64,000 bases of DNA, taken from an uncultured Acidobacteriia bacterium (GTDB taxonomy: Bacteria; Acidobacteriota; Terriglobia; Bryobacterales; Bryobacteraceae). A program made the position numbers and the translations under genes. Below the pieces are notes generated by a model. The model was given only the letters and a program-made list of their open reading frames with translations. It was not told the origin of the DNA and did not search any database. Each line of letters opens with the position of its first letter. The first letter of the stretch is position 1. The DNA lies in NCBI GenBank assembly GCA_903875575.1, contig CAIQWJ010000026.1, positions 1 through 64,000 of the forward strand, written 5' to 3'. Below are positions 9,431 to 19,261 of this stretch, piece after piece.

Positions 9431-9980
9431 CCGCAATGCAAAGCGCTGCGGCTTCCAGGAGACTGGCGAATTGTTCCGGCCCCTGAATGGGCGGGACGTG
9501 GATGAACCCGCAGAGAGTGTCGTTGCCGGATTCTTCGATTTCGTGACGGGCGCAGTAGAAGGTGTGGTTGCAGACGTAACCACCGGCGTCGTCAGAGAAG
9601 GTGTGGGGGATTCCGCGCTCCGTCAGCGCGGCGGAGATCGCGTCCAACGGCAGGGTCGCCGGGTATAGCTCGGGCGCACCTGGCTTGATCGGTTGCCCTT
9701 CGCGAATTGTTCCAACGTTATCGGGAGCCGGGGATTCCGCGCGGTTTCGGGCAACGCGTTCGAGGCGCAAAGTGTCCGAGCGCGCGGCGAGGCCGAAGCA
9801 GATAACGGCCGTCGGACGCAGTTCGCGGATTAGCCGCACGATTTCGCGGGAAGCTGCCTCGTACTCAACGGGGAGAATGACGCGGGTCACGTTGGGATCG
9901 TCCGGGAGCGCGCGCAGCAGGTCGGCCGATGGGTTCGTTTCGGCGCCGCCGAAGGGCGTGAAGGCCGTTACCAGGATCAT
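9351..9980 (-). CDS. pcp: pyroglutamyl-peptidase I
   Basis: A 209-residue peptidase of family C15, which removes N-terminal pyroglutamate from peptides in the cytoplasm. The N-terminus LVTAFTPFGGAETNPS is typical. The catalytic residues are Glu74 (LRLERVARN), Cys137 (GGYVCNHTFY) and His161 (GFIHVP). The start ATGA overlaps the stop of the upstream GH127 gene by 4 bp, so it is probably the last gene of that operon. The final 30 residues (Ser/Pro/Thr-rich) go beyond the usual family end and lie in the 80-bp overlap with the facing esterase gene. Confidence 0.93.
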   Translation of the reverse strand: MILVTAFTPFGGAETNPSADLLRALPDDPNVTRVILPVEYEAASREIVRLIRELRPTAVICFGLAARSDTLRLERVARNRAESPAPDNVGTIREGQPIKPGAPELYPATLPLDAISAALTERGIPHTFSDDAGGYVCNHTFYCARHEIEESGNDTLCGFIHVPPIQGPEQFASLLEAAALCIAATSPPSSVPVPTGSSDTTCVLASPRK

Positions 9981-11641
9981 CCGGCCGCTCTCATGTAGGT
10001 GGTGTAGGTCTCGCGCTGCACCTGATAAAACGGTCGCAGATCCGGTGAATCCACCTCCACCATCATCAGCGGGCCGTTCATCAGCGCGAACAGGTCCGGC
10101 TGGCTCTTGTCAATCGGTTCGCGCCGCAACGTGAACGGCAGGGTGAGTTCGATGCGGTCGCCCTTCTTCCATTGCCTTCGAATGGTGGCCCAGCCGCCGG
10201 GCAACGCGCCGACAACGGTCTTCCGCCCGTTGACCAGAACTTCCGGCTGTTTCTCCAGCCATGAAGGGATGCGCAGGTGCACCCCGAATGACTGCGCCTT
10301 CTCCGGCTCCACCCGCAGCACGATGCGCTCAGAAGCTGGATAGTCCGTCTCCTGCACCAGGCGGACGCCATTGGCATTGAGTTCACTGCCAGCGTAGAGA
10401 TTGACGCAGATGTCGCGCCCGTCTCCGAAGTAGACGCCGAGCGGATAGTCCGCTACGGATTGCAGCAACGTCCCCGCGCAGCAGGGCCATTTCTGTTTGT
10501 AGTAGCCCTTGTGCGCGCGGGCCTGGTAGTCGGAATAGTAGAAGTAGCCGCCGTCATCGTCAGGGTCGAGCGCTCCCAGAATCGTGTTGAACAGGAGCCG
10601 TTCGAGGCCATCGCCGTACTTTGACTCGCCGCTGAAGCTGGTGAGATAGCGGGCCAGCTTCTGGTGCGCGTAGAAACAGCATGGGGTTTCGAAGTGATCC
10701 CGTGTTGCAGTGAGACTCGCCGCGAGTTCGCCGGAATGGGGCTTCACAAACATCTCCTGCGGCGCCCAGGCACCGGAGGCGAACTGCTGTCCATCGGCCA
10801 GCATGTCCCAGGCATTGCGAATGGCGCGCAGATACTTCGGGTCGCCGAGCACTTCATACGCCTTCGCAGCGGAACTCAGCGCGATGATGTGGCTGTAGCC
10901 GTGCTTGCTTGGCAGGACGTTTTCGCCGCGGGCCAGCGGATCGAAGTACTCATCGAGCAGGTAGCGTTTTGCGAGATCGAGGTACCGGCTGTCGCCGGTC
11001 AGTGCGTAGGTATTGAAGAGGTTTTCAGGCAGTACGAAGGGCTCGTCATACGGTGGATTCTTCACGCCGATTCGGTCGAAGGTGTGGTCGGGGATGGTGC
11101 GAGTGGCCGCTTCGATGACTCTCGGCAGGAGTCCGCGGGCCGAATCCACTCCGGCTAGATTTGCGGCATCGAGCAGGCCGATCTCGTACTTATCGAGGAT
11201 GTAGCAGGCCCACGTGGAAGCCTTCGCGCTGGCATATGGTTTGCCATCGCGTTCGAAGGTTTCTCCGTAACCGGCAACGAGCCGCCGTACTTTGGCCGCG
11301 GCTTCCGTATCACCAGTGCACGCGTGGAGGCGCGACAACCCGGAGATGAATTGCCCCAGGAGATGCCCAGGCACGAAACCTTCGCCGTCATACCAGCCGC
11401 CCATATCGAGACCCGGCGCGACCATGCCTGCGCGCTGCCGGTAGACCTTCAGCAGGCGGTCCTCATCCAGTTTGAGAAAGTGGGCCTGAGTGCGCCGGTA
11501 CATCTCCGCCATGGGGCCCGTGGTCAGCCGGACTTGCGAGTAGTCGAACTCACGAAGGACGCGCCGGCCAGCAGTTGTCGCGGCATTGGCGGTGACCGCG
11601 CAAGCCGCCGCTGTGCCGAGAAAAGTACGACGCGTGAGCAT
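9977..11641 (-). CDS. GH127-type beta-L-arabinofuranosidase (DUF1680)
   Basis: A 554-residue exported glycosidase-like protein. The N-terminus LTRRTFLGTAAACAVTANA is a twin-arginine signal. The body matches the DUF1680/GH127 alpha-alpha barrel: GWYDGEGFVPGHLLGQFISG, HGYSHIIALS, and the cysteine motifs TPCCFYAHQKL and WPCCAGTL, which correspond to the zinc/nucleophile Cys region of arabinofuranosidases. It would release L-arabinose units from plant cell-wall glycans or glycoproteins. The upstream gene ends 33 bp away and pcp overlaps its stop by 4 bp, so it lies in the middle of a four-gene operon. Substrate is inferred from family only. Confidence 0.85.
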   Translation of the reverse strand: MLTRRTFLGTAAACAVTANAATTAGRRVLREFDYSQVRLTTGPMAEMYRRTQAHFLKLDEDRLLKVYRQRAGMVAPGLDMGGWYDGEGFVPGHLLGQFISGLSRLHACTGDTEAAAKVRRLVAGYGETFERDGKPYASAKASTWACYILDKYEIGLLDAANLAGVDSARGLLPRVIEAATRTIPDHTFDRIGVKNPPYDEPFVLPENLFNTYALTGDSRYLDLAKRYLLDEYFDPLARGENVLPSKHGYSHIIALSSAAKAYEVLGDPKYLRAIRNAWDMLADGQQFASGAWAPQEMFVKPHSGELAASLTATRDHFETPCCFYAHQKLARYLTSFSGESKYGDGLERLLFNTILGALDPDDDGGYFYYSDYQARAHKGYYKQKWPCCAGTLLQSVADYPLGVYFGDGRDICVNLYAGSELNANGVRLVQETDYPASERIVLRVEPEKAQSFGVHLRIPSWLEKQPEVLVNGRKTVVGALPGGWATIRRQWKKGDRIELTLPFTLRREPIDKSQPDLFALMNGPLMMVEVDSPDLRPFYQVQRETYTTYMRAAG

Positions 11642-11674
11642 GTATTACATTATCCGCGCTTATCGCGGCCGAGG

Positions 11675-13903
11675 CTATTCGATGACGAGCACTTCGTGAT
11701 CGAGCACAGAAGGAATCGTTACCCGCGCCCAGCCGTTGGCGATGACTGGCGTCAGGACTTTGCCCGACACCAACAGCCTGGCGCTGCGGCCGTGAACACC
11801 CGCAGGCAGACGAACGCCGAACCTCAGGGGCCCGGAAGGAACCATGTCGTCATCTGTGACCGGCATCCGTCCAGTCGCGGTGAGATTGACAACATGGGCT
11901 ATCACGCGGCCGGGCTGCGTGTACAGATTGCAATCGAACAAGCCCCTGCCATCCAGTTGCAGTGGGATGGCACCATTTGCAGCCCAGCGTACAAGGTTCG
12001 CGAGCAGAGTCGCATGATCGGGCAGGTTGTTGGTGGAGTAGAGGCGATCGATCTCAGCCGGCAAAAATGCCACGCGATCTTTCAGTATGAGACCAGGAAT
12101 GTCCGTCTTGGGTTGACGCATCCAGGACGTTTCCGGCGGCAGCACAGGGAAAGGCCGGATGAAAGTCAGCGGGACCGCCACGCCGCTATCGAGCTTCAGA
12201 GGCAATAGCGTGCCGCCAAATGGCAGGATATCGGTTTCCGCGAAACCCTTGAGCACGGGATGGCGCTGGCCGGTTTCATGAGGCTCGTCACCGACTTCCG
12301 GTCCCCATACATCTGCTCGCAGTTCCGGTGTAAGGCGCAGATAGGAATGGAGCGTCTGAGTGGTGCTGGGGCGTTCGTTTCCTGCGGTGCCCATGAAGTG
12401 AGCGCCGAAAAGATCCGCCAGGCCATAGTCGCTGCGGGCATCGCCGAACTCGCTAAAGAGACTGGTAACGCCGGTCGCGATGAGCGCGCCACCCTTGCTC
12501 ACGAAGTTCCGCACGGCGGCGCATTGCTCGTCCGACATGGCACCGATCGCGGGGAGGATCAGGACTTTGAGGTTCGCGCCGTCACGCTCGATGTGGTCGA
12601 TATGAATCGGGACGTAAGGGATGCGCGCGCGAACCAGGCTGGCGGCAAAACCGCGATAGGGCGCGTCCACTAATTCGGCGGCGCGGTCCTGACCGTAGAA
12701 ATCCGTGTTGCGTTGCGACCAAACGAGCCCTACCGTTGCCAGCGGCCGACGATTCAGCAGATACCTCTGGTTCGTCTCATGCCACTTCATGACCGGCTCA
12801 GCGGTGTGGTACATGCGGCGATCCTCATGATAGGCACCGATGTGGTGCCACCAGGGCGTGATGCCACCTGCCAGACCTTCAAGCATCCACATGCGGGCTT
12901 CCGCAACCGGCTTGCTGGCTACACGGAAGGTGCCGCGGCCCGCCTGATACATGGCCATGCTTTCCGGCGCGAGCTTGTCCCAGCCCAGAACGCCGTGCAC
13001 CAGCTTGCCGGTATCGGCGTTTTCTTCAAAGCCTGCCGTGCCTCGCGACTGATGATCCAGGAAGACCATCTCGGCGCGGCCGAAGATCGCTTTGCAATCC
13101 CGGAATGAACTGCTCTGAGAAGTGACGGAACCGCTGTTCATGCCAAACCACAGGCAGTCCGGACCGCCAGCCGACCTGGTCGCGCGATTGTTCAGATCCC
13201 AGATTTCGATGCGCCGCGCATAATTCCAGTCGATCCAGCGCCGGTAGACGGGATCTTTCCAGTCAGGCTTTGCGGGCAGCGCCGAGCCAGCTTTGTCGCG
13301 GAACTTACGAGCGCAGTTCTCGCAGCAGCAAATGCTGTCGCGCCCCAGACCGCTCCAGCTGTTGTCGGCGAACCCATCGGGGTGGCTTCGGTCGATGATC
13401 TCGGTCAGGACGGCGGGAAGGTATTCGTCGTAATAAGGACTGTTGACGCAGGTGACGTATTTGTCCGCGGCGCGATACGGAGTGCCGTTGCTGGTGCGCG
13501 CAAACCAATCGGGATGCGCGGCGAAGAAGTCTTCCCCCGCCCTGTTGGAGTCCATACGGGCGATCACGGTCAGGCCATCGTCATGCGCGGCTTTCGCGAG
13601 TTCGCCGTATAAATCGCGGTCGCCCAGAAATTCAGCGCGGTGCTGGAGGGGAAATTTACTGGGGTAATACGCGACGATGCCGCCGGCGTTGATGATGACT
13701 CCCTGAACGCGGGTGCGTTTCCAGAAGCCGCGCCACCAAGCGACGTCGTAGCGCACGGGGTCCATCTCTGTGATGTTGGTCTGGCCCCAGCGGTAAGTGC
13801 GGCGGTACCACGGTTGGGTGGTGGCCGCGATGAGCGGACGAGGCGTGGCCGCGAGGCTGGCCGCGGTAACGGCTATAAAGTCGCGTCTGGAAGTCAGAGG
13901 CAT
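11675..13903 (-). CDS. exported GHL6/GH42M-type glycoside hydrolase-like protein
   Basis: A 742-residue protein with a Tat-type leader (PLTSRRDFIAVTAASLAA). The N-terminal half resembles the hypothetical glycosyl hydrolase 6 (GHL6) TIM-barrel family: GVIINAGGIVAYYPSKFP, HDDGLTVIARMD and a Cys cluster ICCCENCARKF. The central part (NRRPLATVGLVWSQRN to GGALIATG) resembles the beta-galactosidase trimerisation domain, and a beta-rich tail follows. It may act on fucose- or galactose-type glycans. The ATG at 13903 is preferred to the TTG at 13915 since it starts the Tat leader directly; both lie at the very end of the preceding amidohydrolase gene. Part of the operon with GH127 and pcp. Confidence 0.72.
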   Translation of the reverse strand: MPLTSRRDFIAVTAASLAATPRPLIAATTQPWYRRTYRWGQTNITEMDPVRYDVAWWRGFWKRTRVQGVIINAGGIVAYYPSKFPLQHRAEFLGDRDLYGELAKAAHDDGLTVIARMDSNRAGEDFFAAHPDWFARTSNGTPYRAADKYVTCVNSPYYDEYLPAVLTEIIDRSHPDGFADNSWSGLGRDSICCCENCARKFRDKAGSALPAKPDWKDPVYRRWIDWNYARRIEIWDLNNRATRSAGGPDCLWFGMNSGSVTSQSSSFRDCKAIFGRAEMVFLDHQSRGTAGFEENADTGKLVHGVLGWDKLAPESMAMYQAGRGTFRVASKPVAEARMWMLEGLAGGITPWWHHIGAYHEDRRMYHTAEPVMKWHETNQRYLLNRRPLATVGLVWSQRNTDFYGQDRAAELVDAPYRGFAASLVRARIPYVPIHIDHIERDGANLKVLILPAIGAMSDEQCAAVRNFVSKGGALIATGVTSLFSEFGDARSDYGLADLFGAHFMGTAGNERPSTTQTLHSYLRLTPELRADVWGPEVGDEPHETGQRHPVLKGFAETDILPFGGTLLPLKLDSGVAVPLTFIRPFPVLPPETSWMRQPKTDIPGLILKDRVAFLPAEIDRLYSTNNLPDHATLLANLVRWAANGAIPLQLDGRGLFDCNLYTQPGRVIAHVVNLTATGRMPVTDDDMVPSGPLRFGVRLPAGVHGRSARLLVSGKVLTPVIANGWARVTIPSVLDHEVLVIE

Positions 13904-13915
13904 CGTGTTCGCCAA

Positions 13916-14860
13916 CTACGCGGGCTGAGTTTTGTCGCGACGTACCCACTTGTAGGCCTTGACGGAGTTCTTCCAGAAATACTTTTCGGCAGCGGCCTGG
14001 CCTTTTGACATGAAGTATTCGCGGACTATGGCCAGTTCCACTGGATACTCCGCCCACTGATCACTATTAGGCCAGTCGCTGCCGTAGAGCAAACGGTTCT
14101 CGCCGAAGATATCCCATAGCTCGTCGATGTGGGACTTATAGAAGGCGGGGTCTCGCGGGACATTCCCGTTGACGCGCTGGACCACGCCGGAGACTTTGAC
14201 GAAGATCTGCGGGCGTTTGCCCAGTTCCCTGAGGTCGTTCTGGTAAGCGCGGAGTGCGGCGGGATCGGTGGGCTTTTCAAGTCTCGGCAGGTGATCCAGC
14301 ACGACGCGGAGCGACGGTACTTTGTCGGTGAGGCGAACAATGTCCGCGATTAGTCGGGGATCGGGATTCGCGGTATCCATCACGAGGTCGGCATCTGCCA
14401 GTCGTTTGATGCCTGCGATGAAGACCGGGTTATCGATTGCCGACGTGAAATTCCGATTCCACAGATTTCCGTAACGAATGCCGCGGAACAAGGGATTCTT
14501 ATGCAGTTTTTCCAGTTGTGACGGGAACTCAGGTTTCTCGGGTTCCATATTGCCGATGGTGCCGACGAGAATCTTGTCTTTCGCGGCGACGTCCAGCACC
14601 CACTGGTTATCGTCGAACCAGGGACTGGCCTCCACTTCGATGGCTCCCACAACACCGAGCGGTACGGCGATCTTTCGAAAGCGATCCGGGAGCGCGGTTT
14701 TATAGAGAACTGGATCGGCCTTGTCCGGCCAGGGCACACCTTGCGGCCGCGTGGGATCGAAAAGATGGATATGGCAGTCGATGATCGGGATGGCAGAGGC
14801 TGCATCCAGGTGTCCAATTGCTATAGCGCTGGTTCCTGCGAGAAATGTCCGTCGATTCAC
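13916..14860 (-). CDS. Tat-exported amidohydrolase (lactonase-like)
   Basis: A 314-residue Amidohydro_2 family protein with a twin-arginine leader (MNRRTFLAGTSAIAIG). The metal-binding start motif is IDCHIHLFDP; other family marks are LDHLPRLEKP and LYGSDWPNSD near the end. Close relatives hydrolyse sugar lactones such as L-fuconolactone or L-rhamnonolactone, which would fit the following glycosidase genes. It is the first gene of the minus-strand operon amidohydrolase-GHL6-GH127-pcp, and faces the M16 peptidase gene divergently across about 96 bp. The exact substrate cannot be read from sequence. Confidence 0.82.
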   Translation of the reverse strand: MNRRTFLAGTSAIAIGHLDAASAIPIIDCHIHLFDPTRPQGVPWPDKADPVLYKTALPDRFRKIAVPLGVVGAIEVEASPWFDDNQWVLDVAAKDKILVGTIGNMEPEKPEFPSQLEKLHKNPLFRGIRYGNLWNRNFTSAIDNPVFIAGIKRLADADLVMDTANPDPRLIADIVRLTDKVPSLRVVLDHLPRLEKPTDPAALRAYQNDLRELGKRPQIFVKVSGVVQRVNGNVPRDPAFYKSHIDELWDIFGENRLLYGSDWPNSDQWAEYPVELAIVREYFMSKGQAAAEKYFWKNSVKAYKWVRRDKTQPA

Positions 14861-14956
14861 AGCAGCTATTTATATCACCAATGGATCGCAGCCTGTGTCC
14901 GGCGGTGCTAGATTGAAGGGTATTACGCGATGGAACCATCGCGCCGGAGGTGCTCT

Positions 14957-17665
14957 TTGAAACGTCACTTACTCCTGTTCGGGTTGGCTGCCATCACTGC
15001 GTTACCAGGGCTCTCCCAGCTTCCTCAGGGAGTTACGCGGGTGACCTGCGTGGAAGGCCTCACGGAATATCGGCTTGCCAACGGCCTTCGCGCCGTAGTT
15101 TTCTCCGACACCTCGAAGACCACTATCACGGTCAACATCACCTATCTGGCCGGTTCGCGTCAGGAAAACTACGGTGAATCCGGCATGGCGCACCTGATTG
15201 AACACTTGATGTCCTTCGGTTCTCCGAAATACCCCGATGCCAAGCGCGAGCAGAATGAGCACGGCGCGACGCGCAATGCCAGCACGAGCTTTGACCGCAC
15301 CAACTACTACGAGACGTTTCCGGCGAGCGATGCCAATCTGGACTGGGCGCTGGATCTGGAAGCCGACCGCATGCTGAACGCGCTGGTCACGAAGGAAAGC
15401 CTGGCAAGTCAGATGTCGGTTGTGCGCAACGAATATGAATCCGGCGAAAACAGCCCGGCGCGGGTCCTGCAGGAGCGCGTTTATTCCACCGCTTTCCTCT
15501 GGCACAACTACGGCCGCAGCACGATTGGCTCCCGCTCGGATATTGAGAATGTGCCGATCGAACGGCTTCAGGAGTTCTATAAGCGTTACTACCGGCCGGA
15601 CAACGCCGTCATCGTGATTGCCGGCAAACTGGATGAGGCTGCAACCGTGCGACTGCTCGCGGCGAAGTTCAGTGCCGTCCGTGCTCCTTCTGCACTAATC
15701 CCTGCGACCTACACGGCGGAACCCGTGCAGGATGGCGAACGCTTTGTCGCACTGCGACGCGCGGGAGATGTTCAACTCGCCGTGGCTGGTTATCATGTCC
15801 CGGCTACGTCGCATCCCGACAATGCACTCATGGAAGTTCTCAACGCGGTGCTGACTTCCGGCCCTTCGAGCCGCCTGCAAAAGGCACTGGTGGAAACGAA
15901 AAAGGCCTCCAGCGTGGGTGGAAATGTATCGCAACTGCGTGAGCCCGGGCTTGCGACCTTCAGCGCAACTGTGCGCAAAGATGCGTCGCTCGATGTTGCT
16001 AAGGACGCTATGCTCGCTGTTCTCGATGGTCTGGCCGCCAACCCGGTCACCCCCGCCGAGGTGGAACGGGCCAAAGCGCAACTTCTCTCTGCCACCGATC
16101 TGCAACTGGCTAATTCCACGTCGCTGGCCATGTCTCTCACCGAGTGGTCCGCCGCCGGCGACTGGCGGCTGGTCTTCCTGTTCCGGGATCGTATCCGGCA
16201 GGCCACCGCCGCCGAGGTACAGCGCGTTGCGCTTCTCTATCTGAAGCCATCCAATCGGACTCTGGGAATCTTCCAGCCCGAAGATAATCTGCAGCGCTCT
16301 GAGATTCCCGCGGCTCCCGATCCGGCTGCGATTCTTCACGACTACAAGGGAGATCCCGCGCTCGCGGCCGGGGAGGTATTCGAACTCTCCACAGCCAACA
16401 TCGAAAGCCGGCTGGTTCGCTCGCGTCTGCCAAACGGCATGAGAGTCGCACTGCTGCCGAAGAAGAATCGCGGCGGCGCGGTGAGCGCGGTGATTCGCCT
16501 CAACTACGGGGACACTGCTTCGCTGAAAGACACTTTCGCTGCGTCCACTCTGGCGCGCGGGATTCTGATGCGCGGCACGAGCGCACACACCAAACAGCAG
16601 CTTCAGGATGAGATGACACGTTTGAAGCTGCAGATGACGGTAGCGGGCGGTGCAGGCATAACGACCGTCACGCTGCAGACCGTGGGCGCGAACCTGGAGC
16701 CGGCACTGCGACTGGCTGCGGAAGTTCTGCGGCAACCCGCTTTCCCTGCAGACGAGTTTGAGCAGTTACGTCTGGCGCAACTCGCTTCGCTCGAAGCATC
16801 GCGCACCGAGCCTACCACTGTTGCACCGAATGAACTGGCACGTCTGCTGAATCCGTACCCGGCGACGGACCCGCGCTATGTGCCTACAGCCGATGAAGCG
16901 GCGGCAGCGCTGAAGGCGGCCACCCTCGACGCGGCTAAACAGTTTTACAACGACTTCTATGGAGCTTCCAACGGTGAAGTGGTCATCGCAGGAGACATGG
17001 ATAAGGACTCCATCGGCAAGCTGGCGCTGGAACTGTTCGGCAACTGGCGCAGTCCGCGGTCTTATGCGGAGTCGCGGCGTGCGTATCGAAAGACGCCGGT
17101 AGTGCAGCCCGTGATTACGCTGAAAGACAAGGCGAATGCTTCCGTTGTGGCCGGGGAATTGTGGCCGGTAGGCGAAACGCACCCGGACTTCCCTGCCCTG
17201 GTGCTGGCGAATTACATGCTGGGTGGGCACTCGACGTCGCGACTGTACCTGCGTATCCGCACGCAGGACGGGTACAGTTACGGGGTGTCATCCACACTGG
17301 CGGCCGATTCTCAGGAGAATTGGGCGCAGTGGAGCATGGCGGCGATCACTAATCCGTTGAATGCGCCGAAGGTGGTGCAGGATCTGCGCGAGGAAATCGC
17401 ACGCGTGCTGAAAGATGGTTTTGCCGCAGGTGAAGTGGCTGCCGCCCGCAAGGGCTGGGCGGATGCGCGGCAGGTGCAGCGGGCGCAGGATTCGGCGTTA
17501 GCGGCACGAATTGTGCTGGATGAACATAACGGGCGCACGATGCAGTTCGATGCCGACCTGGAAGCTAAAGTGGCGGCGCTGACACCGGAGGCTGTCAACG
17601 CTGCATTCCGGCGCTATATGGATCCGGCCAATCTCACGGTCATCCAGGCCGGCGATTTGAAGTAG
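14957..17665 (+). CDS. secreted M16 family zinc peptidase
   Basis: A 902-residue pitrilysin/insulinase-type peptidase made of two M16 modules. The active site is in the first: HLIEHLMSFG carries the inverted HxxEH zinc motif and the third ligand is the Glu in NEYESGENSP. The second module (from about residue 480) lacks the HxxEH motif, as is normal. The TTG at 14957 is chosen because GGAGG lies 6 nt upstream and it begins a proper signal peptide (MKRHLLLFGLAAITALPGLS); the ATG at 14930 would add nine residues, several of them charged, ahead of it. It likely degrades peptides in the periplasm or outside the cell. A type B carboxylesterase gene follows 37 bp later. Confidence 0.9.
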   Translation: MKRHLLLFGLAAITALPGLSQLPQGVTRVTCVEGLTEYRLANGLRAVVFSDTSKTTITVNITYLAGSRQENYGESGMAHLIEHLMSFGSPKYPDAKREQNEHGATRNASTSFDRTNYYETFPASDANLDWALDLEADRMLNALVTKESLASQMSVVRNEYESGENSPARVLQERVYSTAFLWHNYGRSTIGSRSDIENVPIERLQEFYKRYYRPDNAVIVIAGKLDEAATVRLLAAKFSAVRAPSALIPATYTAEPVQDGERFVALRRAGDVQLAVAGYHVPATSHPDNALMEVLNAVLTSGPSSRLQKALVETKKASSVGGNVSQLREPGLATFSATVRKDASLDVAKDAMLAVLDGLAANPVTPAEVERAKAQLLSATDLQLANSTSLAMSLTEWSAAGDWRLVFLFRDRIRQATAAEVQRVALLYLKPSNRTLGIFQPEDNLQRSEIPAAPDPAAILHDYKGDPALAAGEVFELSTANIESRLVRSRLPNGMRVALLPKKNRGGAVSAVIRLNYGDTASLKDTFAASTLARGILMRGTSAHTKQQLQDEMTRLKLQMTVAGGAGITTVTLQTVGANLEPALRLAAEVLRQPAFPADEFEQLRLAQLASLEASRTEPTTVAPNELARLLNPYPATDPRYVPTADEAAAALKAATLDAAKQFYNDFYGASNGEVVIAGDMDKDSIGKLALELFGNWRSPRSYAESRRAYRKTPVVQPVITLKDKANASVVAGELWPVGETHPDFPALVLANYMLGGHSTSRLYLRIRTQDGYSYGVSSTLAADSQENWAQWSMAAITNPLNAPKVVQDLREEIARVLKDGFAAGEVAAARKGWADARQVQRAQDSALAARIVLDEHNGRTMQFDADLEAKVAALTPEAVNAAFRRYMDPANLTVIQAGDLK

Positions 17666-17702
17666 CCTGCGGGATTCGATACACTCTTCATCGAGTCCCT
17701 TT

Positions 17703-19250
17703 ATGCAAAAGAACTTCCTGCTGTTTCTGTTGGCGACTGTTTCCGCCCATGCCGCGATTTCACAGCCCGTCTCCGTGACGGGAGGAAAGGTATCGGGCGT
17801 GCCAGCGCGTGATGCATCGATCACGGCGTTCAAGGGAATCCCCTTCGCCGCGCCGCCGGTTGGAGATCTGCGTTGGCATGCACCACAGCCGGTGATTCCG
17901 TGGACCGGCGTGAAGGTTGCGGACAAGCTGGGGACGAGCTGCATCCAGACGATCGTCACCGAGAAGAAGCCGTGGACTTACGAATTCATGGCGCACAACG
18001 ACGTGAGCGAAGACTGCCTGCATCTGAACGTCTGGACCGCGGCGAAGAGTGCGAGCGAGAAGCGCCCCGTCCTTGTTTACATCTATGGCGGCGCGTTTGC
18101 GGAAGGCTCCACCGCCGTGCCGTCATATGACGGCGAGGGTCTGGCGAAGAAGGGTTTGGTCATGGTTACCATCAATTACCGGGTTGGCGTTTTCGGATTT
18201 TTTGCACATCCGGAATTGACGAAGGAAGCGGAGACGAAGACTTCCGGGAACTATGGACTGCTGGATCAGGTGGCGGCGCTGCGCTGGGTGCGGGATAACA
18301 TCGCGAAGTTCGGGGGCGATCCGGCGAAGGTCACGATCGCGGGGCAATCGGCGGGTGCGAGTTCCGTGAATGCACTGGTGGCGTCGCCGTTGGCGAAAGG
18401 GCTGTTCGTGCGGGCGATTGCGGAAAGCGGCGCGACGCTGGCGGGTGGGCTGGGAGCAGCGGGGACGAAGTTAGAGCAGGCGGAACAAAGCGGCGTGACA
18501 TTTGCGACGGCGAAAGGCGCGAAGTCGATTGCTGAATTGCGGGCGATGACGTGGCAGAAGATTACGGAGCCGCTGCCGGCTGGTGGGCGCGGCGGACGGG
18601 GCGGATTGATTGTGGATGGGTCTTTCCTGCCTTTGTCTGTGGCGGAAACGATGGCGCAGGGCAAGCAGAATGACGTGCCGACACTGACGGGCTGGAACAA
18701 GGGTGAGGGCGGTGCGACGCCGAATCCGACCGTGACGGCTGCTGCGTTTCAGGCTCAGGCGAAGCAGCGGTATGGCGACCGGGCAGATGAGTTTCTGAAG
18801 TTGTATGCGGCGGCTACCGATGAACAGGCTCGGGTGGCGGTGAATGAGAGTTCGTGGGATCAGCAGAGGACAGGGGCGTATTTGTGGGCGCGGAATCGGG
18901 CGAAAACTGCGAAGACGAACGCGTATACCTATTTCTGGGATCACGCGTTGCCGGGCCCGGACGCGGCGACTTACGGCGCGTTTCATACTTCGGAAGTTCC
19001 GTTTGCGCTGAATACGTTGTATATGTCGGAGCGGCCGTTTACGGAAGCGGATCACAAGATTGCGGATCAGGTGTCGTCGTACTGGGTGAATTTTGCGACC
19101 ACCGGCGATCCGAATGGGAAAGGTTTAGTGACATGGCCGGCGGTGGGGGAGAAGGCCGAGACGATGGAGATTGGGGATAAACCGGGGGCGATTCCGGTGG
19201 CGGGGAGCGCGGAGAAGCTGGCGTTTTGGGAGAAGTTTTTGACGCGATAG
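17703..19250 (+). CDS. secreted type B carboxylesterase
   Basis: A 515-residue alpha/beta hydrolase of the carboxylesterase type B family, with signal peptide MQKNFLLFLLATVSAHA. Family marks: FKGIPFAAPPVGDLRW, SEDCLHLNVWTA, the oxyanion loop YIYGGAFAEGS, and the nucleophile elbow AGQSAGA (Ser about 216). A Glu and a late His (FHTSEVPF) complete the triad. It hydrolyses carboxylic esters, probably plant or microbial metabolites. It lies 37 bp after the M16 peptidase gene on the same strand and is probably co-transcribed. Confidence 0.92.
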   Translation: MQKNFLLFLLATVSAHAAISQPVSVTGGKVSGVPARDASITAFKGIPFAAPPVGDLRWHAPQPVIPWTGVKVADKLGTSCIQTIVTEKKPWTYEFMAHNDVSEDCLHLNVWTAAKSASEKRPVLVYIYGGAFAEGSTAVPSYDGEGLAKKGLVMVTINYRVGVFGFFAHPELTKEAETKTSGNYGLLDQVAALRWVRDNIAKFGGDPAKVTIAGQSAGASSVNALVASPLAKGLFVRAIAESGATLAGGLGAAGTKLEQAEQSGVTFATAKGAKSIAELRAMTWQKITEPLPAGGRGGRGGLIVDGSFLPLSVAETMAQGKQNDVPTLTGWNKGEGGATPNPTVTAAAFQAQAKQRYGDRADEFLKLYAAATDEQARVAVNESSWDQQRTGAYLWARNRAKTAKTNAYTYFWDHALPGPDAATYGAFHTSEVPFALNTLYMSERPFTEADHKIADQVSSYWVNFATTGDPNGKGLVTWPAVGEKAETMEIGDKPGAIPVAGSAEKLAFWEKFLTR

Positions 19251-19261
19251 AATCGTGCCAA

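Noticed and set aside
11324-12208. 294-codon plus-strand open frame
   Set aside because: Antisense to the GH127 and GHL6 genes, without any recognisable motif.
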